Assembly (NCBI RefSeq): GCF_038637725.1 | Contig: NZ_CP152052.1 | Span: 1,223,501-1,287,500, forward strand | Length of the DNA: 64,000 nucleotides | Direction: 5' to 3' | Source: Psychrobacillus sp. FSL H8-0483 | GTDB lineage: Bacteria > Bacillota > Bacilli > Bacillales_A > Planococcaceae | In this document: positions 1 to 8,235 of the stretch, piece by piece | Position numbering within the stretch: the first letter of the stretch is position 1 | How the letters are laid out: the number at the start of each line of letters is the position of its first letter | The notes under the pieces: model-generated | Database searches by the model: none | What the model saw: only the letters and a program-made list of their open reading frames with translations | Told to the model about the DNA's origin: nothing | Program-made: the position numbers and the translations under genes

Positions 1-108
1 TCGCAATTATACGAGAGAATAATGGATGAAGTTAAGGCATGTTCAATCCTTTGGGAGCAAGATGTACATCATGAAGCAGTCGAATTGTTTTTAGCAAAAA
101 AGAAATAA
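1..108 (+). CDS. C-terminal end of a probable enoyl-CoA hydratase/isomerase family protein (partial)
   Basis: The frame is open from the first base and gives 35 residues ending EAVELFLAKKK before TAA at 106-108. Such an ending (helix, then EA/EGxxAFLxKR/K) is typical of crotonase-fold enoyl-CoA hydratases. In related Bacilli a gene of that family lies directly upstream of rsfA, so position and sequence agree. The 5' part, including all catalytic motifs, lies outside the window, so the assignment rests on the tail and the neighbourhood only. Confidence 0.45.
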   Translation, partial: SQLYERIMDEVKACSILWEQDVHHEAVELFLAKKK

Positions 109-168
109 AATGAGAGTCTATTTAGCCCTACTTTGCATATATTAGTAAAAAAGCAAAGGGTGAACTAA

Positions 169-597
169 ATGAATGTTAAAATGAGAAAAGATAGTTGGAC
201 TATAGAAGAAGACAATCTATTAAAAGAGCTAGTTTTGAAAAAGATTGAGCAAGGCCATACCCAAATTTCTGGTTTTCAGGAGGCAAGCATTTTATTAGGA
301 CGCTCCAAACAAGCTTGTGCATTCCGCTGGAATAAAAATCTACGTTCTCAAATTTTCCGAAAAGAAGTATCTGCTTTTGAGGCAACATTAAAAGAAGATA
401 CATCAAAAGATGATACAACAAAAGAATTGGTAGATTCTACTTCCCTTCAAAACCACTTGCAGTTAGCAATGCAAAGCTATGATGAAATGAGACAATCGTA
501 CGATGAAATTTCTAATGCGTATAACTTATTGAAAAAAGATTACGAGGTATTAGTAAACTGGGCAAAGCAGGGCCTTACACACATTGAGCATAACTAA
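169..597 (+). CDS. rsfA: RsfA-family prespore-specific transcriptional regulator
   Basis: 142 aa. The N-terminal half is a Myb/SANT-like helix-turn-helix: WTIEEDNLL near residue 10, then GRSKQACAFRWNKNLR around residues 44-60, characteristic of the RsfA/YlbO family. The C-terminal half is charged and predicted coiled coil. In B. subtilis RsfA is made in the forespore under SigF and tunes SigF-dependent genes; the same role is inferred here. The start is the ATG at 169 behind AAAGGGTGA; an in-frame ATG follows at 181. The gene ends just before a hairpin terminator. Upstream is a hydratase-like gene, as in related genomes. Confidence 0.85.
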   Translation: MNVKMRKDSWTIEEDNLLKELVLKKIEQGHTQISGFQEASILLGRSKQACAFRWNKNLRSQIFRKEVSAFEATLKEDTSKDDTTKELVDSTSLQNHLQLAMQSYDEMRQSYDEISNAYNLLKKDYEVLVNWAKQGLTHIEHN

Positions 598-601
598 AAA
601 A

Positions 602-631
602 GAAGTCTCTAGAAATAGAGGCTTCTTTTTT
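602..631 (+). terminator. Rho-independent terminator of rsfA
   Basis: Stem of about 10 bp (GAAGTCTCTA at 602-611 against TAGAGGCTTC at 616-625, one G-T pair), 4-base loop, then six T. It lies four bases after the rsfA stop codon. Confidence 0.85.
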
Positions 632-683
632 GTTGCAGAAATAGTTGGAAAAATGATTAGTTTAATTAATTTATTTATTAGGC

Positions 684-847
684 GAATTAACTTCATAATT
701 CCAATTTACATAAATAATATTTGATTCCCGCTATAGGCGTACGCTTTCCGCGGGGTGAGCTATAAGCCATCACCGCCAGCCGCTTCAATCAACAAAGTGA
801 AAAATGTTCGCATTTTAATGACAAAGTACTATTTATGAAATTTACTC
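684..847 (+). repeat. Repeat family R1, internally deleted copy
   Basis: The outer ends are inverted: GAATTAACTTCATAAT at the left and the complement of GAGTAAATTTCATAAA at the right. Inside is a core (about 721-792) that opens TTGATTCCCGCTATAGGCG and closes GCTTCAATCAA. Full copies at 46814 and 60547 are about 279 bp; this one is 164 bp because part of the core is missing. No coding capacity. It abuts an R2 element one base downstream. Confidence 0.75.
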
Positions 848-848
848 A

Positions 849-1118
849 GGCTCTGTGAAACCAGGTTGTTGTTTTTTTAAACAATCATGTAGTTATGGCT
901 GAAAATCCGCTCGCTTTCCGTGGACGAACTACCAAGCCACCTCGAGGAAACAAGGCCCATTCTGCGTCGAAGGGCGTAGGCGACAGATGCAAATCCGTTG
1001 CCACTTGGATGTGGTGAATGTAGGATTTGTTCCTTTAAGGCCGCTATTGGGTTTTGTCAGTCCGTTTTTCCGCAGGAGTCTCGCAGAATTTCGACACAAA
1101 ATATATTCATCAAGAGCC
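849..1118 (+). repeat. Repeat family R2 (GGCTCTGT ends)
   Basis: Begins GGCTCTGTGAAA and ends with the inverse, CAAGAGCC. The interior shares blocks with 22454-22649 and 60872-60989: GAAAATCCG near the left, GGATGTGG with TAGGATTTGT in the middle, and a TTTTCC.(C/A)GNGGAG block near the right. No coding capacity. Together with R1 it fills nearly all the gene-free stretch 632-1176. Confidence 0.6.
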
Positions 1119-1176
1119 ATTTGTTAAAATGTAGATGAAGTGGAGTCACTATTTTGTTAGAAAATTTCATATTTAG

Positions 1177-1204
1177 TTGAAATCGCTTTCATTTTTCGTA
1201 TAGA
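1177..1204 (+). promoter_or_regulatory. Promoter with consensus CcpA (cre) site for the acyl-CoA carboxylase operon
   Basis: A -35-like TTGAAA (1177-1182), 16-bp spacer and TATAGA (1199-1204) lie 45 bp before the first gene. The sequence at 1178-1191, TGAAATCGCTTTCA, fits the cre consensus TGWAANCGNTWNCA at every position. It overlaps the -35 box and spacer, where CcpA binding would block RNA polymerase. Carbon catabolite repression of the operon is therefore inferred. Confidence 0.75.
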
Positions 1205-1248
1205 CTAATAGAGAAGGGGTTCACTTTTTGTAACAAGGGGGAAAAGAG

Positions 1249-2610
1249 ATGAAAAAGGTATTAATTGCAAACAGAGGAGAAATTGCCCGTCGAATAATTA
1301 AAACGTGTAAAAAGTTAAATATCGAGACGGTAGCAATCTATTCCGAGGCAGATCAGGATTTACCTTACGTGAAAGAAGCGGATTTTGCATTCTTAATTGG
1401 TCCAAGCCAAGTCCAACTATCGTATTTAAAAGCAGATGACATAATTGCACTTGCAAAAAGAGAACAGGTTGATGCTATTCATCCAGGATACGGTTTTTTA
1501 TCGGAAAATGCAGATTTTGCTCGAAAGGCGGAAGAAGAAGGTATTAAATTTATTGGTCCTAAGCCAATAACAATAGAGAAAATGGGAGATAAGATAGCTT
1601 CTAGACTTTCAATGCTGGAAGCAAATGTTCCGGTAGTTCCTGGAACAGAAGCAGGCTTAACGTCTTTAGAAGCTGCAAAAGAAGCTGCATTCACTATTGG
1701 ATATCCAGTAATGTTGAAAGCAAGTGCTGGGGGTGGTGGCATAGGGATGATTCGTTGTGATGATGAAGCCACATTAATCAAACACTTTGAATCCACTAAA
1801 ACACGTGCAAAATCATATTTTGGAAGTGATGTTGTATTTTTAGAGAAATATATTGAAGCATCCCGTCATATCGAAGTACAAATCTTTGGTGACTCTCAAG
1901 GAAATATTGTTCATTTGTTCGAAAGAAATTGTTCCGTTCAAAGGAGAAATCAAAAAGTGTTAGAAGAGTCGCCCTCTCCTAATTTTCCAGAGGAAGCTCG
2001 AAAAAAACTATTAGAAGCGGCAATAAATGCTGCGAAAGCAGTAGAGTATGTAAATGCAGGTACAGTTGAGTTTATCGTAGATCAAGACCATCAATTTTAC
2101 TTTTTAGAAATGAATACAAGATTACAAGTAGAGCATCCCGTAACAGAAGCGATAACAGGATTTGACTTAGTAGAATGGCAGCTAAAAGTAGCGGCGGGGG
2201 AAGAATTGCCTGTGAAAGACCAACAAGCTATTTCTTCAAAAGGTCATGCCTTTGAGTTTAGAATTTATGCCGAGGATCCAAAAACATTTTTCCCATCACC
2301 TGGGACGATAACATCTCAGAATTGGGGAGCATTAGAAGGTGTCCGGATTGATGCTGGATATGAAGAAGGGGATAAAGTAACGCCTTTCTATGATCCTATG
2401 ATTTCCAAAGTCATCATTCACGCAGAGAACAGAAAATTAGCAATAGAGAAAGCGCAAAAAGTTTTTTCTTCTGCTAAAATAGAAGGTGTGAAAACAAATA
2501 TTCCGCTTTTCAAACAATTCTTAGAAGCTGAAAGTTTTCTAAGTGGGATATATTCAACATCTGTATTAGGGGAATGGATGGAAAATCAAAGGGAGGAAGA
2601 CTTAAAATGA
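1249..2610 (+). CDS. Biotin carboxylase subunit of an acyl-CoA carboxylase
   Basis: 453 aa. ATP-grasp biotin carboxylase: N-terminal MKKVLIANRGEIARRI, glycine-rich ATP loop KASAGGGGIGM at about residues 157-167, and EMNTRLQVEHPVTE near 285-298 with the catalytic Glu/Arg pattern. It carboxylates biotin on the carrier protein using ATP and bicarbonate. Start ATG follows AAGGGGG. It overlaps the carrier gene by ATGA, and a carboxyltransferase beta-type gene follows, so this is a three-subunit catabolic type (propionyl-, methylcrotonyl- or similar acyl-CoA) rather than the housekeeping accC next to accB. The substrate cannot be read from sequence. The cre site upstream supports a catabolic role. 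Confidence 0.9.
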   Translation: MKKVLIANRGEIARRIIKTCKKLNIETVAIYSEADQDLPYVKEADFAFLIGPSQVQLSYLKADDIIALAKREQVDAIHPGYGFLSENADFARKAEEEGIKFIGPKPITIEKMGDKIASRLSMLEANVPVVPGTEAGLTSLEAAKEAAFTIGYPVMLKASAGGGGIGMIRCDDEATLIKHFESTKTRAKSYFGSDVVFLEKYIEASRHIEVQIFGDSQGNIVHLFERNCSVQRRNQKVLEESPSPNFPEEARKKLLEAAINAAKAVEYVNAGTVEFIVDQDHQFYFLEMNTRLQVEHPVTEAITGFDLVEWQLKVAAGEELPVKDQQAISSKGHAFEFRIYAEDPKTFFPSPGTITSQNWGALEGVRIDAGYEEGDKVTPFYDPMISKVIIHAENRKLAIEKAQKVFSSAKIEGVKTNIPLFKQFLEAESFLSGIYSTSVLGEWMENQREEDLK

Positions 2611-2819
2611 AAAATTTAGAATCGACAATGGCTGGAACTGTATTTACAGTAAATGTAGAGGTTGGAGAAGAAGTTGCTGTAGGACAAGTGCTAATAGTGT
2701 TAGAATCGATGAAAATGGAGATTCCGATTGAGTCAGAAGTAGCGGGTAAAATTGCTACGATCAATGCATCAGAAGGTGATTTTGTAAACGAAGGGGATAT
2801 CCTAGTTACGTTCGAATAA
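2607..2819 (+). CDS. Biotin carboxyl carrier protein (biotin/lipoyl attachment domain)
   Basis: 70 aa when started at the ATG at 2607, which overlaps the previous stop (ATGA) and follows GGGAGGAAGA. A longer in-frame start at 2574 has no better ribosome site and adds residues not typical of the family. The protein is one biotinyl domain with the biotinylation motif ESMKMEIP in a beta-hairpin; the lysine is the attachment site. It shuttles carboxybiotin between the carboxylase before it and the carboxyltransferase after it. The short single-domain form matches those in catabolic acyl-CoA carboxylase clusters. Confidence 0.88.
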   Translation: MKNLESTMAGTVFTVNVEVGEEVAVGQVLIVLESMKMEIPIESEVAGKIATINASEGDFVNEGDILVTFE

Positions 2820-2870
2820 CTCAAATTGTTGACAAATGTGTTTTATATTTGCACTCGTTGTAAGCTCATG

Positions 2871-3000
2871 AACTTAAGTTCTATTCGCGGGCTTACACGA
2901 TGTGAGTCAGGCAACCGTTTCTTCACGATGTGGCGCATTTAAGTTGCTAACATCTACATGTGCTGGCTCGCCTAGACCAACAAGCGTTTTCAAGACATCT
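2871..3000 (+). repeat. Structured intergenic insert inside the carboxylase operon
   Basis: The 235-bp space between carrier and carboxyltransferase genes is unusually long for an operon. It contains CTTACACGATGTGAG, a mini-palindrome followed by TCAGGCAACCG. A close relative, CCCGCACGATGCGGG followed by TCAGACAGTCG, is at 23175. Probably the worn remains of a dispersed repeat; its limits are uncertain. Confidence 0.35.
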
Positions 3001-3054
3001 CTATTAACATAGATTTTTCAGGTTCAATTGCTTTAAATAAGGGGGTTATACAAA

Positions 3055-4596
3055 GTGGGAGAAACTAAAGGTTACAACGAAAGATTAGAAGAAAAGCTTA
3101 CGTCCATTTTTTCTGGTGGTCATTCAAAATATCACGAAAAAATGAAGGAACAAAAGAAGTTATTTGTTCGTGACCGTTTAGCTTTACTATTTGATAATGG
3201 GGATTATATAGAGGATGGTCGTTTCGCAAATGTAGAAGCAGGTGATTTACCTGCGGATGGGGTTGTCACAGCAACCGGGAAAGTAAATGGTCAAACAGTT
3301 TGCGTAATGGCGAATGATTCAACTGTTAAAGCTGGTTCATGGGGATCCCGAACAGTTGAAAAAATTATTCGTATTCAAGAAATAGCAGAAAAAAATAGAG
3401 TACCAATGTTATATTTAGTAGACTCGGCTGGTGCTCGTATTACAGATCAATTAGATATGTTTCCAAATCGTCGAGGAGCAGGGAAGATATTTCATAACCA
3501 AGTAAGACTTTCAGGTTTCATTCCGCAAATTTGTTTGCTTTTTGGTCCCTCAGCAGCAGGTGGAGCCTATATTCCTGCATTTTGTGATGTAGTGATTATG
3601 GTGGAAGGCAATGCTTCAATGTATTTGGGGTCGCCTCGTATGGCTGAAAAAGTAATTGGTGAAAAAGTGACACTTGAGGAAATGGGCGGAGCTCGCATGC
3701 ATTGTACTGTGAGTGGAGTAGGCGATGTACTTGTTACTTCTGAAGAGGAAGCGATATCAGAGGCAAAACGATACTTAAGCTTTTTCCCTGCTAATTATAC
3801 GGAAAAGCCTAAAGAGATAGAGCCGAAAGAAGTAGTTAAGGGGCGTTCACTCGAAGCTATTATTCCTGAAAATCAAAATGCACCATTCGATATGTATGAA
3901 GCCATTGGTCAGATTATTGATGAGGATTCATTTTTTGATATCAAGCACCTGTTTGCACCTGAAATTATTACGGGACTTGCTCGTATAGAAGGTCAGGCTG
4001 TCGGAATTATTGCCAATCAGCCAAAAGTAAAAGGTGGCGTTTTATTCGTAGATTCTGCTGACAAAGCCACTAAGTTTATTTCGCTTTGTGACGCATTTTC
4101 GATTCCGTTACTATTTTTGGCAGATGTACCAGGATTTATGATTGGAACGAAGGTAGAACGAGCAGGTATTATTCGACACGGAGCGAAGTTAATTGCAGCG
4201 ATGAGTTCTGCAACCGTACCGAAAATATCGGTTATTGTTCGTAAAGCATACGGAGCAGGATTGTATGCAATGGCTGGACCGGCCTTTGAACCAGACGTAT
4301 GTATTGCACTTCCTACCGCTCAAATTGCAGTAATGGGTCCTGAAGCTGCCGTAAATGCTGTCTATTCAAATAAAATTGAAGCGATAGAAGATCCAAAAGA
4401 ACGTGTGAAATTTGTGCAAGAAAAACATGCAGAATATAAAGAAGAAATTAATATTTATAAATTGGCTTCTGAAATGATTATTGACGAAATTGTTGCTCCT
4501 AGCAAATTACGTGGGGAGCTTGCGAATCGTCTCCGCTATTATAAAGATAAGGAAATTGCAAGTGCACCTCGAAAACACCCTGTGCTTCCTGTATAA
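3055..4596 (+). CDS. Acyl-CoA carboxylase carboxyltransferase subunit (propionyl/methylmalonyl type)
   Basis: 513 aa, the usual length for PccB/MmdA-type carboxyltransferases, which fuse two crotonase-fold halves. N half: GRFANVEAGDLPADGVVTATGKVNG, then LVDSAGARITDQ and FGPSAAGGAYIPAFCD, forming the acyl-CoA oxyanion pocket. C half: LADVPGFMIGTKVERAGIIRHGAKL and RKAYGAGLYAMAGPAFEPD. It moves the carboxyl group from biotin to an acyl-CoA. GTG start at 3055, preceded by AAGGGGG. A terminator follows directly, closing the operon. Substrate choice among propionyl-, methylcrotonyl- and acetyl-CoA is not settled. Confidence 0.88.
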   Translation: MGETKGYNERLEEKLTSIFSGGHSKYHEKMKEQKKLFVRDRLALLFDNGDYIEDGRFANVEAGDLPADGVVTATGKVNGQTVCVMANDSTVKAGSWGSRTVEKIIRIQEIAEKNRVPMLYLVDSAGARITDQLDMFPNRRGAGKIFHNQVRLSGFIPQICLLFGPSAAGGAYIPAFCDVVIMVEGNASMYLGSPRMAEKVIGEKVTLEEMGGARMHCTVSGVGDVLVTSEEEAISEAKRYLSFFPANYTEKPKEIEPKEVVKGRSLEAIIPENQNAPFDMYEAIGQIIDEDSFFDIKHLFAPEIITGLARIEGQAVGIIANQPKVKGGVLFVDSADKATKFISLCDAFSIPLLFLADVPGFMIGTKVERAGIIRHGAKLIAAMSSATVPKISVIVRKAYGAGLYAMAGPAFEPDVCIALPTAQIAVMGPEAAVNAVYSNKIEAIEDPKERVKFVQEKHAEYKEEINIYKLASEMIIDEIVAPSKLRGELANRLRYYKDKEIASAPRKHPVLPV

Positions 4597-4612
4597 TTAC
4601 AAAAAAAAATAA

Positions 4613-4638
4613 GGTCTGCCTTCTTGGTAGACCTTTTT
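4613..4638 (+). terminator. Terminator of the carboxylase operon
   Basis: GGTCTGCC, loop TTCTT, GGTAGACC (one G-T pair), then five T; 17 bases after the stop codon. Confidence 0.85.
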
Positions 4639-4657
4639 ATAACTTGAGGTGATTGAG

Positions 4658-5548
4658 ATGAACATTGGTATTGTAGGTGCAGGAGCTATTGGTATGTTAT
4701 TTGGTGCTTATTTATCGGAAGCAAAGCATGATGTGACCTTTTTAATCCGCAATCGTGAAATGACTGATCAATTATACATAGAAAAAGGCGATACATCTCA
4801 ACAGCCAATCCATTGCAATCTTGTCTATGACATAGAAAAACTGTATGACATGGATTTAGTTATTATCGCAGTGAAATACCATCACTTGCACCAGCTAAAA
4901 AAAGAACTAGATTTAATACCCTCTAAAACTCCTCTTTTATTTTTGCAAAATGGGTTACTCCATTTGCCTTATGTAGAAAATTTAAAACAACATACAATAA
5001 TTCTTGGTTCTGTTTTGCATGGAGCAACGAAAGTAAATTCTACTACTGTTCAACATTTAGGTGTAGGAATAACCTCTATTGGTCTATATAAAGGAAATTG
5101 GAGTAGAATGAAAGAGTTTCTCTGTACTGAAAAAGAAGACTTCCCACTTCAGTTCACCACAAATATAGAGCAGATTCTTTTTAAAAAAGCGATGTTAAAT
5201 TGTCTCATTAATCCTTTAACAACCATTACAAAAGTCCAAAACGGGGAACTCATAAAGAATGATACATATAAAAAGATATTAAAGAGTGTATACGATGAAT
5301 TGATCGAAGCGTTTGAAGAATGGAAAGAGCATCTTAGCTGGGAAGAAGTAGTGACACTTTGCAAAAATACCGAATATAATCGTTCCTCTATGTTAAAAGA
5401 TTATGAAAATGGTCGTGTTATGGAACTCGATACGATAGTTGGGGCAATTATCGAGGAAGCAACTAAAAGAAATAAAGCATTACCAATACTAAATACATTT
5501 TATTTATTGTTAATTGAAGCGAATAAGGTAGGTGAAAGAGATCGTTAA
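4658..5548 (+). CDS. panE: 2-dehydropantoate 2-reductase (ketopantoate reductase)
   Basis: About 296 aa. N-terminal Rossmann motif GAGAIGMLFGAYL for NADPH, the AVKYHHL stretch, LFLQNGLLH, and the C-terminal helical domain with KKAMLNCLINPLTTI (catalytic Lys and substrate Asn). It makes pantoate for coenzyme A. The ATG at 4658 is preferred because GAGGTGA ends six bases before it; an upstream GTG at 4649 lies inside that ribosome site. It stands just before bshC, as ylbQ does in B. subtilis, but here the carboxylase operon has come between it and rsfA. Its 3' end overlaps the next gene by 17 bp. Confidence 0.88.
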   Translation: MNIGIVGAGAIGMLFGAYLSEAKHDVTFLIRNREMTDQLYIEKGDTSQQPIHCNLVYDIEKLYDMDLVIIAVKYHHLHQLKKELDLIPSKTPLLFLQNGLLHLPYVENLKQHTIILGSVLHGATKVNSTTVQHLGVGITSIGLYKGNWSRMKEFLCTEKEDFPLQFTTNIEQILFKKAMLNCLINPLTTITKVQNGELIKNDTYKKILKSVYDELIEAFEEWKEHLSWEEVVTLCKNTEYNRSSMLKDYENGRVMELDTIVGAIIEEATKRNKALPILNTFYLLLIEANKVGERDR

Positions 5549-5918
5549 GATTCTTTCTTTTTTCATTTTGTTTCCTGTATTAATATATGTAATAGTTTTT
5601 AGCATTTCTAAATATATTTTACATAAACGAAAAAAGTCACTTGGAATTGCAGCTGATGTCACAACTCTATTTTTATATTTGTCGGTTTCCCTTGTCTATT
5701 CAATTATATTTTCCGAAAATATAGGGTTTATTTTAGTAGTAAGTTCCATATTAATAGCTACCATTATTACTTATTTTGACTGGCGATCAAAAAAAGAAAT
5801 AGAAGTTATCCCTCTTTTACGAAAAATTTGGAGACTATTTTTTCTTCTACTTTGCGTATTTTATGGATTTCTATGGTTATTCGGAGTTATCCGATATGTT
5901 TTACGATATATAAGCTAA
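5532..5918 (+). CDS. DUF3397-like small membrane protein
   Basis: 128 aa with four predicted membrane helices (about residues 5-25, 42-60, 65-85 and 100-125) and a basic loop KRKKSLG between the first two. A protein of this size and topology, annotated DUF3397, usually sits between panE and bshC in Bacillales; the match is from position and general character. GTG start at 5532 overlaps the end of panE, indicating translational coupling. No function is known. The stretch after it (5919-5970) is AT-rich spacer. Confidence 0.65.
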   Translation: MKEIVKILSFFILFPVLIYVIVFSISKYILHKRKKSLGIAADVTTLFLYLSVSLVYSIIFSENIGFILVVSSILIATIITYFDWRSKKEIEVIPLLRKIWRLFFLLLCVFYGFLWLFGVIRYVLRYIS

Positions 5919-5986
5919 TTATTTTTACCTATTACTTATGAAGTGATATACTCTTTAAGTATTTATAGTAAAGAGGTGGAAAAATC

Positions 5987-7603
5987 GTGCGATTAGAGCA
6001 ATACACACAACCATTCGCTTCCTCATTTTATAAGAAGTATTTAGAGGATACAGCTAGTTTATCTTCATTCTTTCATTATGAGTGGAATCAAAAGGCAATT
6101 ATTAAAAGACTTCAGGAAACTGACTTTAGCAAACATAAAAGAAATGAACTTGTAAAAGTATTAACAAATTATATGAGTAAGTTTGGTATATCCGAAAAAA
6201 GTAGAAAGCATTTAGAAGAATTAGAGGATAATGGTGTGGTTGTAATCGGGGGGCAGCAAGCAGGGATTCTTTCTGGTCCAATGTATTCCATCCACAAAGC
6301 AATTTCTGTTATTACATTAGCAAAGCAACAAAGAGATATTTTAGGAGTGCCGGTCATACCTGTTTTCTGGATTGCAGGGGAAGATCACGATATTGATGAG
6401 ATAAACCATGTTTACATAGAGAGAAGTAGAAAACTTCAAAAACTTGTATATCCTGAAAAATCAAGAATAAAAAAGATGGCATCTGATACAAATTTTGATA
6501 AACAATTAATGCAAAATTATTTAGATGAGATTTTTCAAAGTCTGCCGGAAACACTGTATACGAAAGAGCTCTTTTCAAAGGTTATGAATCTTTTAGAGGG
6601 AAATAATTATTATCCCGACTTCTTTGCTGCATTAATGAATGATCTTTTTCAAGAAGAAGGCTTACTTCTAATAGATGCAGCATATGGACCATTTCGACAA
6701 TTGGAAAGTGAGTACTTCCAATTGTTTGTACAACAGTCTTCGGAACTAGCTAGAGTGGTATTTGAACAAGAAGCAGTCTTTGAACAAGCTGGATTTGGAA
6801 CACCGATTCAAACAAAAGAATCAGCTGCTCACTTATTTTATGTGGAAGATGGAGAACGCTTTTTATTGGAAAGAAAAGATCATATGTTCATCCATGAGGC
6901 AAAGGGAATTTCATTTACCAAAGAAGAATTGATGGATATTGCGAAAAATCACCCGGAAAAGCTAAGTAATAATGTAGTAACAAGACCAATTATGCAAGAA
7001 ATGGTCTTCCCTACTTTAAGTTTTATCGGTGGACCAGGAGAAATTGCATACTGGGCTACATTAAAAACAGCATTTGAATTATTTAATATGAAGATGCCTG
7101 TCATTATGCCTCGCTTGAGTGTAACAATTGTGAATTCTAAAACGCAGTCTTTGTTAGAAAAGTTATCGTTTACAATTCAAGATGTGTGGGGCGGATTAGT
7201 CGAAGAGGCAAAAGTTCAATACATCAACGATCACCGAAATGAACAAATTCCACAAATGATTGAAAAAATGAGAGAAGAACTTGCGGCTAAGTATGAAGGA
7301 CTAGAGCAACTTCTGTTAAGTGAAGATTTGAAATTAACTCCATTAGTTCAGAAAAATTTGCGTTATCATGAAAAACAGCTATCATTTTTAGGAAATGCGA
7401 TAGAAGATACTTTAATTGGGAAACTAGATGCTTCTATTTATCGATACGAACAAATTACGATGGAACTGACTCCTAATGGTGGGCTACAGGAAAGAATATA
7501 TTCACCACTTCAATTATTAAATGAAGTAGGATTAAGTCTAGTTAATGATCTTTTAGAGGTTAAGTATGAATTTAATGGAAAGCATCATGTAGTATATATA
7601 TAA
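5987..7603 (+). CDS. bshC: Bacillithiol biosynthesis cysteine-adding enzyme BshC
   Basis: 538 aa, the normal length for BshC (YllA). Recognised by VVIGGQQAGILSGPMYSIHKAISVI near residues 83-108, VPVIPVFWIAGEDHDIDEINH near 121-142, and FIGGPGEIAYWATLK near 345-360, followed by a long coiled-coil segment. In Firmicutes BshC adds cysteine to glucosaminyl-malate, the last step to bacillithiol, the main low-mass thiol. GTG start at 5987 behind AAAGAGGTGG. Its place just before mraZ is conserved. A terminator follows. Confidence 0.93.
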   Translation: MRLEQYTQPFASSFYKKYLEDTASLSSFFHYEWNQKAIIKRLQETDFSKHKRNELVKVLTNYMSKFGISEKSRKHLEELEDNGVVVIGGQQAGILSGPMYSIHKAISVITLAKQQRDILGVPVIPVFWIAGEDHDIDEINHVYIERSRKLQKLVYPEKSRIKKMASDTNFDKQLMQNYLDEIFQSLPETLYTKELFSKVMNLLEGNNYYPDFFAALMNDLFQEEGLLLIDAAYGPFRQLESEYFQLFVQQSSELARVVFEQEAVFEQAGFGTPIQTKESAAHLFYVEDGERFLLERKDHMFIHEAKGISFTKEELMDIAKNHPEKLSNNVVTRPIMQEMVFPTLSFIGGPGEIAYWATLKTAFELFNMKMPVIMPRLSVTIVNSKTQSLLEKLSFTIQDVWGGLVEEAKVQYINDHRNEQIPQMIEKMREELAAKYEGLEQLLLSEDLKLTPLVQKNLRYHEKQLSFLGNAIEDTLIGKLDASIYRYEQITMELTPNGGLQERIYSPLQLLNEVGLSLVNDLLEVKYEFNGKHHVVYI

Positions 7604-7609
7604 ACCTGG

Positions 7610-7637
7610 GTCCCACAATAAAATGTGGGGCTTTTTT
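7610..7637 (+). terminator. Terminator of bshC
   Basis: GTCCCACA / TGTGGGGC stem (one G-T pair) with short A-rich loop, followed by six T, seven bases after the stop codon. Confidence 0.85.
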
Positions 7638-7730
7638 ATGTTAAATTTTATGTCAAATCCGCACTATTACTGTCTCAATAAGTACTATTTATCCATTTTG
7701 TAAAATTATAGTTATATTTTTAAGAAATGA

Positions 7731-7754
7731 GTGGAGGAAAGTGGGGGGATGTGG
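7731..7754 (+). promoter_or_regulatory. Probable MraZ operator: three GTGG repeats at 10-bp spacing
   Basis: GTGG occurs at 7731, 7741 and 7751, exactly one helical turn apart, in a G-rich setting 32-55 bp upstream of the mraZ start. MraZ is known to bind direct repeats with this period in front of its own gene and repress the dcw cluster. A fourth GTGG at 7772 belongs to the ribosome site. No clear SigA promoter stands out beside it. Confidence 0.7.
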
Positions 7755-7785
7755 TATGTTATTGACATAAAGTGGGGTGAGTAGC

Positions 7786-8217
7786 ATGTTCATGGGCGAA
7801 TATCAACATAACGTTGATGCGAAAGGTCGGTTAATTATACCTTCCAAATTTCGTGAGCATTTAGAAGATTACTTTGTTTTAACACGTGGTCTTGATAATT
7901 GCTTATTTGGTTATCCTATGAATGAATGGCGAAAGCTCGAAGAAAAATTAAAAGAACTTCCTGTCACCAAAAAAGATGCACGTGCTTTTACTCGTTTTTT
8001 CTTCTCGGGTGCTACTGAAGTTGAAATTGATAAACAAGGCCGTATTAACATTCCGAATAATCTTCGTTCCTATGCAAAAATGGACAAAGAGTGTATAATC
8101 CTTGGCGTTTCAAATCGTCTTGAAATTTGGGCGAAGGAAGCTTGGGAAAATTACTTTGAAGAATCTGAGGATTCCTTCAACGATATTGCGGAAAATATGA
8201 TCGGTTTTGATATATAA
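7786..8217 (+). CDS. mraZ: Division/cell wall cluster repressor MraZ
   Basis: 143 aa, two SpoVT-AbrB-like halves: [24 protein letters not shown] and [24 protein letters not shown], each with the signature DxKGR/DKQGRxxxP. MraZ forms ring-shaped oligomers and represses its own operon. ATG at 7786 is chosen because the family starts MFMGEYxH and GTGGGGTGA ends six bases before it; the GTG at 7777 falls within this ribosome site. First gene of the dcw cluster, preceded by the GTGG repeats it presumably binds. Confidence 0.95.
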   Translation: MFMGEYQHNVDAKGRLIIPSKFREHLEDYFVLTRGLDNCLFGYPMNEWRKLEEKLKELPVTKKDARAFTRFFFSGATEVEIDKQGRINIPNNLRSYAKMDKECIILGVSNRLEIWAKEAWENYFEESEDSFNDIAENMIGFDI

Positions 8218-8235
8218 GAATTGGAGGGAAAGAGC

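Noticed and set aside
929-1120. 63-codon minus-strand frame
   Set aside because: Lies wholly within the R2 repeat.
7762-7767. TTGACA just upstream of mraZ as a -35 box
   Set aside because: A -10 at proper spacing would fall on or after the mraZ start codon, and none is seen.
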